Source: Actinobacillus sp. (GTDB taxonomy: Bacteria > Pseudomonadota > Gammaproteobacteria > Enterobacterales > Pasteurellaceae). Taken from it: 25,895 nt of DNA. The DNA is taken from the NCBI GenBank assembly GCA_020026115.1, contig JAHHQY010000019.1:1-25895 (forward strand), written 5' to 3'. The position numbers and the translations under genes are program-made. How positions within the stretch are numbered: the first letter of the stretch is position 1; each line of letters opens with the position of its first letter. The notes beneath the pieces are model-generated. The model saw nothing but the letters and a program-made list of their open reading frames with translations. It did no database searches and had not been told where the DNA came from. This document shows, in pieces, positions 7,790-15,264 of this stretch.

Positions 7790-7813
7790 AAAAGCGAGCC
7801 TAAGCCCGCTTTT
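7790..7813 (-). terminator. Terminator between yebC and ruvC
   Basis: On the minus strand AAAAGCGGGC pairs with GCTCGCTTTT (one G-T wobble) around a 4-base loop TTAG. T-rich sequence follows on the minus strand. It lies downstream of the yebC stop and upstream of ruvC. Confidence 0.7.
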
Positions 7814-7830
7814 TACCTGCGCAATTTTAA

Positions 7831-8571
7831 TTAAAGTGTTGCGGCAATTTCATCGCTGATTTCTGCGTTATGATAGACGTTTTGTACGTCATCGCAGTCT
7901 TCAAGCATATCAACTAAACGCATAAATTTCGGTGCGGTTTCCGCATCTAATTCTACGGTAGTTGATGGAATCATGGTAACTTCTGCGCTTTCTAATTTAT
8001 AGCCCGCAGATTCTAAGGCATCACGCACTGCGCCTAATTCTTCCCAAGCGGTTGTGATTTCAAAGCTACCGTCTTCTTGTGCTTCGATATCTTCTGCGCC
8101 GGCTTCGATAGCAGCATCAGTTAAGGTTTCTTCATCACCTTCTAAAATTAAAATTAAGCCTTTTTTGCTAAACATATAACTTACCGAACCTTCAGTTCCT
8201 AAGTTACCGCCACATTTGGTAAAACTTGGGCGTACTTGGGAAATGGTACGGTTTGCGTTATCACTTAAACATTCTACGATTAAAGCCGTACCGCCTGGGC
8301 CGTAACCTTCGTAAATACGGGTTTCCATATTGGTATCATCACCGCCACCGACACCGCGGTCGATTGCGCGGTTAATGGTGTCACGCGTCATGTTTGCCGC
8401 TAAGGCTTTATCTACTGCGGTACGTAAACGTGGGTTTGCGCCAATATCGCCACCGCCAATTTTTGCTGCTGTAACTAATTCACGAATTAATTTAGTGAAA
8501 ATTTTACCGCGTTGTGCGTCTTGCGCAGCTTTACGGTGCTTAATGTTAGCCCACTTACTATGTCCTGCCAT
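7831..8571 (-). CDS. yebC: YebC/PmpR family protein (TACO1 family)
   Basis: The protein is 246 residues, the same length as E. coli YebC. It opens with the family signature MAGHSKWANIKHRKAAQD and contains YEGYGPGGTALIVECL and NRTISQVRPSFTKCGGNLG. Members were first described as transcription regulators; TACO1 and YebC are now known to help ribosomes through difficult sequences such as proline runs. GAGGAAA precedes the ATG at 8571. In relatives yebC is just upstream of ruvC, as here. Its upstream region (8572-8779) carries two copies of the dispersed motif, and no clear promoter was found. Confidence 0.95.
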   Translation of the reverse strand: MAGHSKWANIKHRKAAQDAQRGKIFTKLIRELVTAAKIGGGDIGANPRLRTAVDKALAANMTRDTINRAIDRGVGGGDDTNMETRIYEGYGPGGTALIVECLSDNANRTISQVRPSFTKCGGNLGTEGSVSYMFSKKGLILILEGDEETLTDAAIEAGAEDIEAQEDGSFEITTAWEELGAVRDALESAGYKLESAEVTMIPSTTVELDAETAPKFMRLVDMLEDCDDVQNVYHNAEISDEIAATL

Positions 8572-8625
8572 GTTGTTTCCTCATTTATCGCTATGCGAAA
8601 AGTTTACAATAAATTAAAAATATTA

Positions 8626-8766
8626 CTCGCGCCGAAAATTTGTTTTTCGAGGCGAAGAAATGCCTATCTAAAATAAAACGCGTATTTATAACGAAAATTC
8701 GCCAGAATTTCAATTTTTTCAGCAAAAATTCACCAAGGCAAAAAGCCGTTCGCGCCGAAAATTTGT
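8626..8766 (-). repeat. 17-bp direct repeat pair carrying the dispersed motif
   Basis: TCGCGCCGAAAATTTGT occurs identically at 8627-8643 and 8750-8766, 123 bases apart and in the same orientation. Both contain the CGCGCCGAA core. They fill the 208-base gap between the queH stop and the yebC start. Unlike other intergenic copies they are direct, not inverted. Confidence 0.85.
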
Positions 8767-8779
8767 GTTGAGCGAAAGA

Positions 8780-9439
8780 CTAATAAAAAACTTCGCCAAT
8801 TTCGATGCGCTCTAAGCCTTTGCTTTCACGCCAAGTATTCATATCTCGAAGGGAATACACACAGCCACAATATTCTTGTTTATAAAAATGCTCGCGTTTG
8901 CTGATTTCAACGCCACGTTGCGAACCCCCGCCTTTGCGCCAGTTGTAATCCCAAAATATCACATCTTCGTAGCGTTCAGCAGCACGTCGAGCGCAGGTGT
9001 AAACTTGGTTGATGTCTTTCCAGCGCGAAATGGCCAAACTTGTAGTAAAAACGGGGAAATCATTTTCATGAGCGAAAAGGGCCGTGCGCTCTAAACGCAT
9101 ATCAAAACATTTTGTGCAACGTTCGCCACGCTCTGGCTCATTTTCTAAGCCTTTAATTCGCTCAAACCATTCTTTGCGTTCATAATCGGCATCAAAAAAA
9201 GGAATTTGCCATTTTTCCGCAAAGCGTTTGTGTTCATTTTTGCGAATTTCGTATTCTCGTTGTGGGTGAATGTTGGGGTTATAAAAAAAGATGCTCAGCT
9301 CAATGTTAGATGCTATAACTGCTTCCATAATTTCCCCCGAACAAGGGGCGCAACAAGAATGAAGCAGTAATTTATTATGGCCTTCTGGCATGATTAATTT
9401 CGGGCGAATAAATTCGCCCGAAGTATTTTTTTTACTCAT
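8780..9439 (-). CDS. queH: Epoxyqueuosine reductase QueH
   Basis: QueH carries out the last step of queuosine synthesis, reducing epoxyqueuosine in the anticodon loop of tRNAs with GUN anticodons. It is unrelated to the cobalamin-dependent QueG. The 219-residue protein has the family cysteine pattern: C29, C30 and C33 (HSCCAPCS), C108 and C111 (ERCTKCFDMRL), and C191 and C193 (EYCGCVYS). These bind an iron-sulfur cluster and an additional iron site in characterised members. The start at 9439 follows the ispB stop by 9 bases, and AAGG overlaps the ispB stop codon, so the two genes are probably co-transcribed. The same adjacency is found in Haemophilus. Confidence 0.93.
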   Translation of the reverse strand: MSKKNTSGEFIRPKLIMPEGHNKLLLHSCCAPCSGEIMEAVIASNIELSIFFYNPNIHPQREYEIRKNEHKRFAEKWQIPFFDADYERKEWFERIKGLENEPERGERCTKCFDMRLERTALFAHENDFPVFTTSLAISRWKDINQVYTCARRAAERYEDVIFWDYNWRKGGGSQRGVEISKREHFYKQEYCGCVYSLRDMNTWRESKGLERIEIGEVFY

Positions 9440-9448
9440 TTTGACGCC

Positions 9449-10444
9449 TTAATATTGACGATCAACAGAAAGGTAAGCTAAAGAAATTAAAGCCGTTTTA
9501 TAAGGACTTTCAGCTAAAATTGCGATGGCATCAACCGCTTTTTGCGCTTCTTCACGAGCGCGTTGCATAGCGTAATCTAAAGAATGATGCTCGTCCATAA
9601 TCGCTAAAATAGAAGGTAAAATATCGCGTTTTCCGCCGTTTTCAATGGCGTTGGCAATTAACTCAGCTTGCTCTTTTGAACCGTGACGCATTGCGTGTAA
9701 TAAAGGTAAGGTTGGTTTCCCTTCGGCTAAATCATCGCCGATATTTTTTCCTAAAGCTTGGCTGTTTGCGCTGTAATCAAGAACATCATCGACTAATTGG
9801 AAAGCCGTACCTAAATAGCGACCATATTCTTGTAAGGCAATTTCTTGTTCTTTTGTTGCGCCAGAAACAACCGCCGCACATTGTGTGGAAACTTCAAATA
9901 AACGCGCTGTTTTGCTGTAAATAACTTTCATATAATCCGCTTCGGTTGTTTTTGGATTATTGCAGTTAATCAGTTGTTGTACTTCACCTTCAGAAATAAC
10001 ATTCATTGCATTGGACATAATGCGTAAAATATCTAGGGAATTCAGTTGCGTCATCATTTGGAAGGCGCGAGTGTAAATAAAATCACCCACTAAAACGCTG
10101 GCTGAATTACCAAACTGCGCATTGGCAGTAGGTTTGCCACGACGTAAATCGGATTCATCAACGACATCATCATGTAATAAAGTGGCGGTATGGACAAACT
10201 CAATGAAGGCGGCACAGTTGGCCACATCAATATGATTTCCCCCTAAGGCTTCACCCGCAAGCAAAGCAATCATAGGACGAATGCGTTTGCCACCGCTTTG
10301 AATAATATAAAAACCAAGTTGATTAACTAAAGGAATATCTGAATTTAATTGTGCAAGAATAGCCGAATCTACCTGTTGCATTTCATTTTGAATAAGGGTT
10401 TGAATGGCGTTTAAATCCATAAGGTTAGTTTGTTCTTTCATCAT
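9449..10444 (-). CDS. ispB: Octaprenyl diphosphate synthase IspB
   Basis: The enzyme extends farnesyl diphosphate with isopentenyl diphosphate to make the side chain of ubiquinone and menaquinone. It has up to 331 residues (E. coli 323). The first aspartate-rich motif DDVVD is at 92-96 and the second DDVLD at 219-223, with GGKRIRP at 51-57. The start is uncertain: ATG codons at residues 1, 2 and 9 all lack a good ribosome binding site. Divergence from rplU is the arrangement seen in E. coli and Haemophilus and supports ispB over ispA. The product chain length cannot be read from the sequence with certainty. Confidence 0.93.
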   Translation of the reverse strand: MMKEQTNLMDLNAIQTLIQNEMQQVDSAILAQLNSDIPLVNQLGFYIIQSGGKRIRPMIALLAGEALGGNHIDVANCAAFIEFVHTATLLHDDVVDESDLRRGKPTANAQFGNSASVLVGDFIYTRAFQMMTQLNSLDILRIMSNAMNVISEGEVQQLINCNNPKTTEADYMKVIYSKTARLFEVSTQCAAVVSGATKEQEIALQEYGRYLGTAFQLVDDVLDYSANSQALGKNIGDDLAEGKPTLPLLHAMRHGSKEQAELIANAIENGGKRDILPSILAIMDEHHSLDYAMQRAREEAQKAVDAIAILAESPYKTALISLAYLSVDRQY

Positions 10445-10478
10445 TTTTAAGGCTGTGTATTAAAAAAAATTACCCGTT

Positions 10479-10507
10479 AGTATAACCGATTTTTTATACA
10501 TTCTTCA
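10479..10507 (-). promoter_or_regulatory. Possible ispB promoter
   Basis: On the minus strand TATACT (10484-10479) lies about 35 bases before the ispB start. The sequence 17 bases upstream (TGAAGA) is only a 3/6 match to a -35, so the call is weak. Confidence 0.35.
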
Positions 10508-10566
10508 TCCTCGTTTCAGAAAAAAGCGCTTTTTTGCAACTTTTTGCATTTAGATAAAATAATCGC

Positions 10567-10595
10567 TTGCCAAGTTGTACATTTTTCCGTAGAAT
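10567..10595 (+). promoter_or_regulatory. rplU-rpmA promoter
   Basis: TTGCCA (10567-10572) and TAGAAT (10590-10595) are separated by exactly 17 bases. Each differs from the sigma70 consensus at one position. Transcription would start near 10602, leaving a leader of about 65 bases before rplU. Confidence 0.75.
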
Positions 10596-10623
10596 TTGCG
10601 ACCTATTTTGTATAAATTTTGAT

Positions 10624-10648
10624 GCGCTTAATATAAGTAGCTAAGCGC
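10624..10648 (+). promoter_or_regulatory. Leader hairpin upstream of rplU
   Basis: GCGCTTA (10624-10630) and TAAGCGC (10642-10648) form a perfect 7-bp stem with an 11-base loop in the rplU leader, ending about 10 bases before the ribosome binding site CGGAG. It has no T tract. It could be an autoregulatory binding site for L21, which is an inference from position only. Confidence 0.5.
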
Positions 10649-10667
10649 AATATATAGCGGAGTATTT

Positions 10668-10979
10668 ATGTACGCAGTTTTCCAAAGTGGTGGTAAACAA
10701 CACCGTGTAAGCGAAGGTCAAGTTATTCGCTTAGAAAAACTTGAAAAAGCAACCGGCGAAACCGTTGAATTTGATTCAGTATTAATGGTAGTTAACGGTG
10801 AAGACGTTAAAATCGGTACACCAGTTGTTGCTGGTAGTAAAGTAGTGGCAGAAGTTGTAGCACACGGACGTGGCGATAAAGTTAAAATCGTTAAATTCCG
10901 TCGTCGTAAACATAGCCGTAAACAACAAGGTCATCGTCAGTGGTTCACAGAAGTGAAAATCACTGGGATTCAAGCATAA
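10668..10979 (+). CDS. rplU: 50S ribosomal protein L21
   Basis: L21 is a 103-residue protein of the large ribosomal subunit, identical in length to the E. coli protein. MYAVFQSGGKQHRVSEGQVIRLE and the basic stretch VKFRRRKHSRKQQGHRQ are diagnostic. The ATG at 10668 follows CGGAG at 10658-10662. rpmA begins 20 bases downstream and is read from the same transcript. Confidence 0.98.
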   Translation: MYAVFQSGGKQHRVSEGQVIRLEKLEKATGETVEFDSVLMVVNGEDVKIGTPVVAGSKVVAEVVAHGRGDKVKIVKFRRRKHSRKQQGHRQWFTEVKITGIQA

Positions 10980-10999
10980 TTTCAGAGGAGATCAAGTAG

Positions 11000-11257
11000 A
11001 TGGCAACTAAAAAAGCTGGTGGTTCAACTCGTAACGGTCGTGATTCTGAAGCTAAACGCCTTGGCGTTAAACGTTTCGGTGGCGAATCTGTTTTAGCAGG
11101 AAGCATTATTGTACGTCAACGTGGTACTAAATTCCACGCAGGCAACAACGTTGGTATGGGTCGCGATCACACTTTATTCGCAACCGCTGACGGTAAAGTT
11201 AAATTTGAAGTAAAAGGCGAAAAAAATCGCAAATACGTAAGTATTATTGCTGAATAA
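11000..11257 (+). CDS. rpmA: 50S ribosomal protein L27
   Basis: L27 is an 85-residue protein near the peptidyl transferase centre. It starts MATKKAGGSTRNGRDSEAKR, the conserved N-terminal arm that reaches towards the tRNA ends, and has no cleavable extension of the kind found in Firmicutes. AGAGGAG at 10983-10989 is the ribosome binding site. A strong terminator follows. Confidence 0.98.
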   Translation: MATKKAGGSTRNGRDSEAKRLGVKRFGGESVLAGSIIVRQRGTKFHAGNNVGMGRDHTLFATADGKVKFEVKGEKNRKYVSIIAE

Positions 11258-11283
11258 TTTACTTTATAAGTATGCATAGAAAC

Positions 11284-11310
11284 GCCCCACAAATTTTGTG
11301 GGGCTTTTCT
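11284..11310 (+). terminator. Rho-independent terminator after rpmA
   Basis: GCCCCACAAA and its complement at 11284-11304 form a near-perfect palindrome with GC-rich base, followed by TTTTCTTATTTT. It ends the rplU-rpmA unit. Confidence 0.9.
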
Positions 11311-11368
11311 TATTTTAAGTCCAACCAATTATCCGAAGGGATATTTTTAAAAATTAATAAGGTTAAAA

Positions 11369-12307
11369 ATGCCCCAATCTTACACTCAAGTTCAACGTCC
11401 TATTTCTGGTTTTTTTCTTGCTTTAACCACCGTGATGATGTGGGGCGCATTACCCATTGCTATTCAACAAGTTTTAAAAGGCATGGATGTACAAACGATT
11501 GTTTGGTACCGTTTTTGTGTGGCGGCCTTTGGTTTACTGATTTGTTTGAGCTTTAAAAAAACTTTACCCGTATTAAAAGGTTTGCCGACTCGTTATTGGC
11601 TTTTTTTATTACTCGGTGTGCTAGGTTTGGCCGGCAACTTTTATTTATTTAATGCGGCCTTACAATATATTCCGCCTACAACAAGTCAAATATTAAGCCC
11701 CGTTTCAGCTTTTCTTATGCTTCTTGCGGGCGTATTTTTATTTAAAGAAAAAATGTTGATAAACCAGAAAATCGGCCTTATTTTGCTGCTTATCGGTTTG
11801 GGTTTGTTTTTTAATCAACATTTAGAGGATTTTTTACAACTCAATTTATATGTTAAAGGGGTCTTTATTGGACTTTGCGCCTCTTTAGTTTGGGTCACTT
11901 ATGGTATTTCGCAAAAAATGTTGTTGCTTAAATTTAAAGCGCAACAAATTTTATTGCTCATCTACTTCGGCTGTTTTGTGATTTTCACACCCACTTCTCA
12001 TCCAAGCCAAATTATGCAATTAAATCACCTTGAATTAGCCTGTTTAGCTTTTTGCTGTGCCAACACGCTAATTGGTTACGGCTGTTATGCCGAAGCATTA
12101 AATCGCTGGGATGTAGCGAAAGTCAGTGCGGTAACGACGCAAATTCCAATTTTTACCATGATTTTTTCCGCGCTTTTTGCTTGGTTTGCACCAAGTATTT
12201 TTACCATGGAAAATTTAAATTTAATGAGCTATTTAGGCGCAGCTGTTGTGGTGCTTGGTGCATTGATTTCTGCCATTGGCCACAAATTTATTAAACAACC
12301 TGTTTAA
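11369..12307 (+). CDS. yhbE: EamA-family transporter, YhbE type
   Basis: This is an inner-membrane protein of 312 residues with two tandem EamA (drug/metabolite transporter) repeats of about five helices each. The first begins GFFLALTTVMMWGALPIAIQ and the second GVFIGLCASLVWVTYGISQK. The substrate is unknown. AAGG at 11359-11362 supports the ATG at 11369. Its stop codon overlaps the ribosome binding site of obgE, so the two are translationally close. The position between rpmA and obgE is that of yhbE in E. coli and its Haemophilus counterpart, which is the basis for the symbol. Confidence 0.88.
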   Translation: MPQSYTQVQRPISGFFLALTTVMMWGALPIAIQQVLKGMDVQTIVWYRFCVAAFGLLICLSFKKTLPVLKGLPTRYWLFLLLGVLGLAGNFYLFNAALQYIPPTTSQILSPVSAFLMLLAGVFLFKEKMLINQKIGLILLLIGLGLFFNQHLEDFLQLNLYVKGVFIGLCASLVWVTYGISQKMLLLKFKAQQILLLIYFGCFVIFTPTSHPSQIMQLNHLELACLAFCCANTLIGYGCYAEALNRWDVAKVSAVTTQIPIFTMIFSALFAWFAPSIFTMENLNLMSYLGAAVVVLGALISAIGHKFIKQPV

Positions 12308-12316
12308 GGAGAATCT

Positions 12317-13501
12317 ATGAAATTTATTGATGAAGCACTCGTACGAATTGAAGCGGGTGATGGCGGTAACGGCTGCGTAAGTTTTCGCCGTGAAAAATAT
12401 GTGCCCAAAGGCGGACCTGATGGCGGTGACGGCGGTGACGGTGGCGATGTTTATTTAGTTGCAGATAATAATTTAAATACGTTAATCGACTATCGTTTTG
12501 AAAAACGTTTTGCCGCAGAACGTGGTGAAAATGGTCGCAGTTGTAACTGCACAGGGCATCGCGGTAAAGATATTACCTTACATGTTCCCGTAGGGACACG
12601 CGCTATTGACAACGACACCCAAGAAATCTTAGCGGATTTAACGCATGTTGGGCAAAAAGTGTTAATTGCGAAAGGGGGCTATCATGGTTTGGGAAATAAC
12701 CGTTTTAAATCTTCCGTTAACCGTACACCACGCCAAAAAACAAACGGCACGCCTGGTGAAAAACGCGATGTAAAATTAGAACTTATGCTACTTGCCGATG
12801 TGGGTATGCTCGGTTTGCCAAATGCAGGAAAATCCACTTTTATTCGTAGCGTTTCCGCGGCGAAACCGAAAGTGGCAGACTATCCGTTTACAACACTTGT
12901 GCCAAGTTTAGGCGTGGTAAAAGTTGATGCACACCGCAGTTTTGTGATTGCAGATATTCCAGGTTTAATTGAAGGTGCCGCGGAAGGCGCAGGTTTAGGG
13001 ATTCGTTTCTTAAAACATTTAGAACGTTGCCGAGTGTTAGTGCATTTAGTCGATCTTGCGCCTATTGATGGTAGTGATCCTGCGGATAATATTGCAATTA
13101 TTGAAGGCGAGCTTAATCAATACAGCGAAAAATTAGCGCAAAAACCACGTTGGTTAGTATTTAACAAAGTTGATACGCTTTTGGAAGAAGAAGTCGAAGA
13201 GCGCATTGCCGATGTTTTAAGTCGCTTAGGTATTGATGAAAATGGCGAAGATGAAGAAAAAATTTATACGATTTCAGCGGTAACAGGACAAAATGTTCCG
13301 GCTTTATGTCGTGAAATTATGGACTTTATCGAAGCTCACCCAGTAGAAGAAGAAAGCGCGCAACAAGAAAGCGAAGAAGTGAAATTCAAATGGGATGATT
13401 ATCACAATCAAAAACTTAATCAAATTGATGATGAAGATTGGGATGATGATTGGGACGAAGAAGACGAAGAGGGCGTAGAGATTATCTACGAACGCGGTTA
13501 A
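12317..13501 (+). CDS. obgE: Ribosome-assembly GTPase ObgE/CgtA
   Basis: ObgE is an essential GTPase that binds the 50S subunit and links ribosome maturation to growth. It has 394 residues (E. coli 390). The glycine-rich Obg fold covers about 1-158 (GGPDGGDGGDGGDVYL). The G domain has G1 GLPNAGKST at 166-174, G3 DIPG at 213-216 and G4 NKVD at 283-286. A strongly acidic tail (about 340-394) ends the protein. AAGGAG at 12306-12311 overlaps the stop codon of the EamA gene. A long hairpin made of two dispersed-motif copies follows the stop. Confidence 0.97.
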   Translation: MKFIDEALVRIEAGDGGNGCVSFRREKYVPKGGPDGGDGGDGGDVYLVADNNLNTLIDYRFEKRFAAERGENGRSCNCTGHRGKDITLHVPVGTRAIDNDTQEILADLTHVGQKVLIAKGGYHGLGNNRFKSSVNRTPRQKTNGTPGEKRDVKLELMLLADVGMLGLPNAGKSTFIRSVSAAKPKVADYPFTTLVPSLGVVKVDAHRSFVIADIPGLIEGAAEGAGLGIRFLKHLERCRVLVHLVDLAPIDGSDPADNIAIIEGELNQYSEKLAQKPRWLVFNKVDTLLEEEVEERIADVLSRLGIDENGEDEEKIYTISAVTGQNVPALCREIMDFIEAHPVEEESAQQESEEVKFKWDDYHNQKLNQIDDEDWDDDWDEEDEEGVEIIYERG

Positions 13502-13520
13502 GTCTTACTTTAAATAAATT

Positions 13521-13563
13521 CGCGCCGAAATTTTGTAGAGAAAAATTTCGGCGCGTTTTTTTT
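13521..13563. terminator. Terminator built from an inverted pair of the dispersed motif
   Basis: CGCGCCGAAATTTT (13521-13534) and AAAATTTCGGCGCG (13542-13555) are perfect 14-bp arms with a 7-base loop. Eight T residues follow (13556-13563). It separates the convergent obgE and CydC-like genes and has the form of a strong rho-independent terminator for obgE. Confidence 0.9.
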
Positions 13564-13596
13564 AGGTGAAAGGCAAAAGGTTTGCCTTAGGCATTA

Positions 13597-15264
13597 TTAT
13601 GACATTCGGCCATGTTCGATTCCGATAACATTATCGCAAATGGCCATAGTAGATTGACGATGACTAATAAGGATAATGAGTTTATCGCTTTTTGCTTGAA
13701 CGAGCGCTTGTAAAATTAAGGCCTCATTTAAGCTGTCTAAGTTACTTGTTGGTTCATCAAGTAAAATAATCGGCGCATCATGTAAGAAGGCACGAGCAAT
13801 ACCAATACGCTGTTTTTCGCCATCAGAAAGGCTCGCCCCCATTTCTTTGACCACCGTATCGTAGCCTTGTGGCAAGCTCATAATAAAGTCGTGAATATTG
13901 GCTTTTTTCGCAGCACAAATAACATCATCTTTGCTTGCTGAGCGTTTTGCCATACGGATATTTTCAAAAATACTTTCGTTGAAAATATAAGTTTGCTGAG
14001 TGATGTAAGCAATATTGTCACGTAAATTTTTGCTGTTAATTTCTTTTAAGTTAATGTTATTTAAGTAAATATTACCTTGCGCTGGGTCATAAAAACGCAT
14101 AATTAACTTAAGCAAAGTTGATTTACCACTTCCGCTACGACCGTGAATACCGAAAATTTCGCCTTTTTTCACGTTAAAAGAAACATCCTCTAAAATGCGT
14201 TCTGCACCATAAGAAAAAGAGACATTTTCAACGTTAAGTTCAGTGACGTCTTGAAGATCTTTACCTTGGGTTACGTCCTCTAATTCTGCTTTTTCTTCTA
14301 ACAAACTTAAGACGCGCTCACCACTGGCAAGAGTTTGTAATAAGTTATTGGAAAGATTAGAAATAGCGATAACAGGGCCGTAGCTTGACATTAATAAAAT
14401 GACGCCAATTAAAAGTCCGGCAAAGTTAATTTGTTGGCAAGCCAATAAGATTAAACCCACTAATAAAATGAGAATGTTAAAGGCTGAAACGGCAATTTCC
14501 GTATAAGCGCGAACTTGACCTTCTTGTTGCTTGATTTTTAAAAAGGCTTTATCAATGGCTTCACTGCGTTCTTGAATATTTTCGGCGCGAGTGCTTTCGT
14601 GGTTGAATAGTTGAATTTCTTTCATACCGCGAATGCTATCAAGGAAATAGTCGTTCATTTCGCCCACTAATTCACGATATTTTCGGCCGTCTTCTCGTGC
14701 CAGTTTTGTTGTATAAACCGGCAAGAAAAAGCCAACGGTTAAGTATGCGCATAAGGCAATAAAGGCAAACCAAAGGGAAATATGGGCAAATAACACCAAT
14801 AAAATGAAAGAAGTTAAAATGGCAATCATAACGGGCGCGATCGTATGCGCATAGAAAACTTCTAATAATTCAATATCATTAGTCACCAAAGAAAGAAGTT
14901 GGCCAGCTTGTTTACCTTGTAACTTCACAAAAGCCAGTTTGCGTAAAGCGGTAAAGACTTTATCACGCAACAAAGCGAGAAGTTTAAAGGCAATATAATG
15001 CCCAGACATTTGTTCAAGATAGCGCAAAATACCGCGAGCTAAAGCTAAGGCAACGAGGGTTGCAATAACAAATGAGAAAGAAAAATGCCCCGTGTGCGAC
15101 CATTCAGGTAAAAGAGAAATTAAGCCGATTGCGCCGAAAACCATAATAAAAATGGCAGAAAGGAAGCCTAAAACCCCCATAATAATGGTAAATGCCATAA
15201 TATGCGCTAAGGGTTTGACCAACTCCAGCAAATGCCACATGATTAAAAATCCATTTTTACGCAT
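13597..15264 (-). CDS. CydC-like ABC exporter subunit
   Basis: This 555-residue ABC half-transporter has six membrane helices in about residues 10-300 followed by an ATPase domain. Walker A is GRSGSGKST, the signature LSDGEKQRIGIARA and Walker B IILLDEPTSNLD. In the membrane half, RGILRYLEQMSGHYIAF and the segment around LLSLVTNDIELLEVFY match the CydC pattern. CydDC exports cysteine and glutathione to the periplasm for cytochrome bd assembly. The match to E. coli CydC is distant, so this may be a paralogous exporter of that family with another substrate; I leave the symbol empty. Its ATG overlaps the partner gene's stop by 8 bases (ATGCGTAA) and GGAG lies inside the partner, so the pair is translationally coupled. 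Confidence 0.8.
   Translation of the reverse strand: MRKNGFLIMWHLLELVKPLAHIMAFTIIMGVLGFLSAIFIMVFGAIGLISLLPEWSHTGHFSFSFVIATLVALALARGILRYLEQMSGHYIAFKLLALLRDKVFTALRKLAFVKLQGKQAGQLLSLVTNDIELLEVFYAHTIAPVMIAILTSFILLVLFAHISLWFAFIALCAYLTVGFFLPVYTTKLAREDGRKYRELVGEMNDYFLDSIRGMKEIQLFNHESTRAENIQERSEAIDKAFLKIKQQEGQVRAYTEIAVSAFNILILLVGLILLACQQINFAGLLIGVILLMSSYGPVIAISNLSNNLLQTLASGERVLSLLEEKAELEDVTQGKDLQDVTELNVENVSFSYGAERILEDVSFNVKKGEIFGIHGRSGSGKSTLLKLIMRFYDPAQGNIYLNNINLKEINSKNLRDNIAYITQQTYIFNESIFENIRMAKRSASKDDVICAAKKANIHDFIMSLPQGYDTVVKEMGASLSDGEKQRIGIARAFLHDAPIILLDEPTSNLDSLNEALILQALVQAKSDKLIILISHRQSTMAICDNVIGIEHGRMS
14581..14591 (+). repeat. TTCGGCGCGAG motif inside the CydC-like gene
   Basis: This exact copy encodes R-A-E (ESTRAENIQ) on the minus strand, in a cytoplasmic loop of the membrane domain. 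Confidence 0.75.

Noticed and set aside
12124..12133. CAGTGCGGTAA in the EamA gene as an uptake signal
   Set aside because: It has one mismatch in the core and lacks the flanking AT tracts.
12412..12450. Short GGCGGTGAC repeats in obgE
   Set aside because: They encode the conserved glycine-rich GGDGGDGGD stretch of all Obg proteins.
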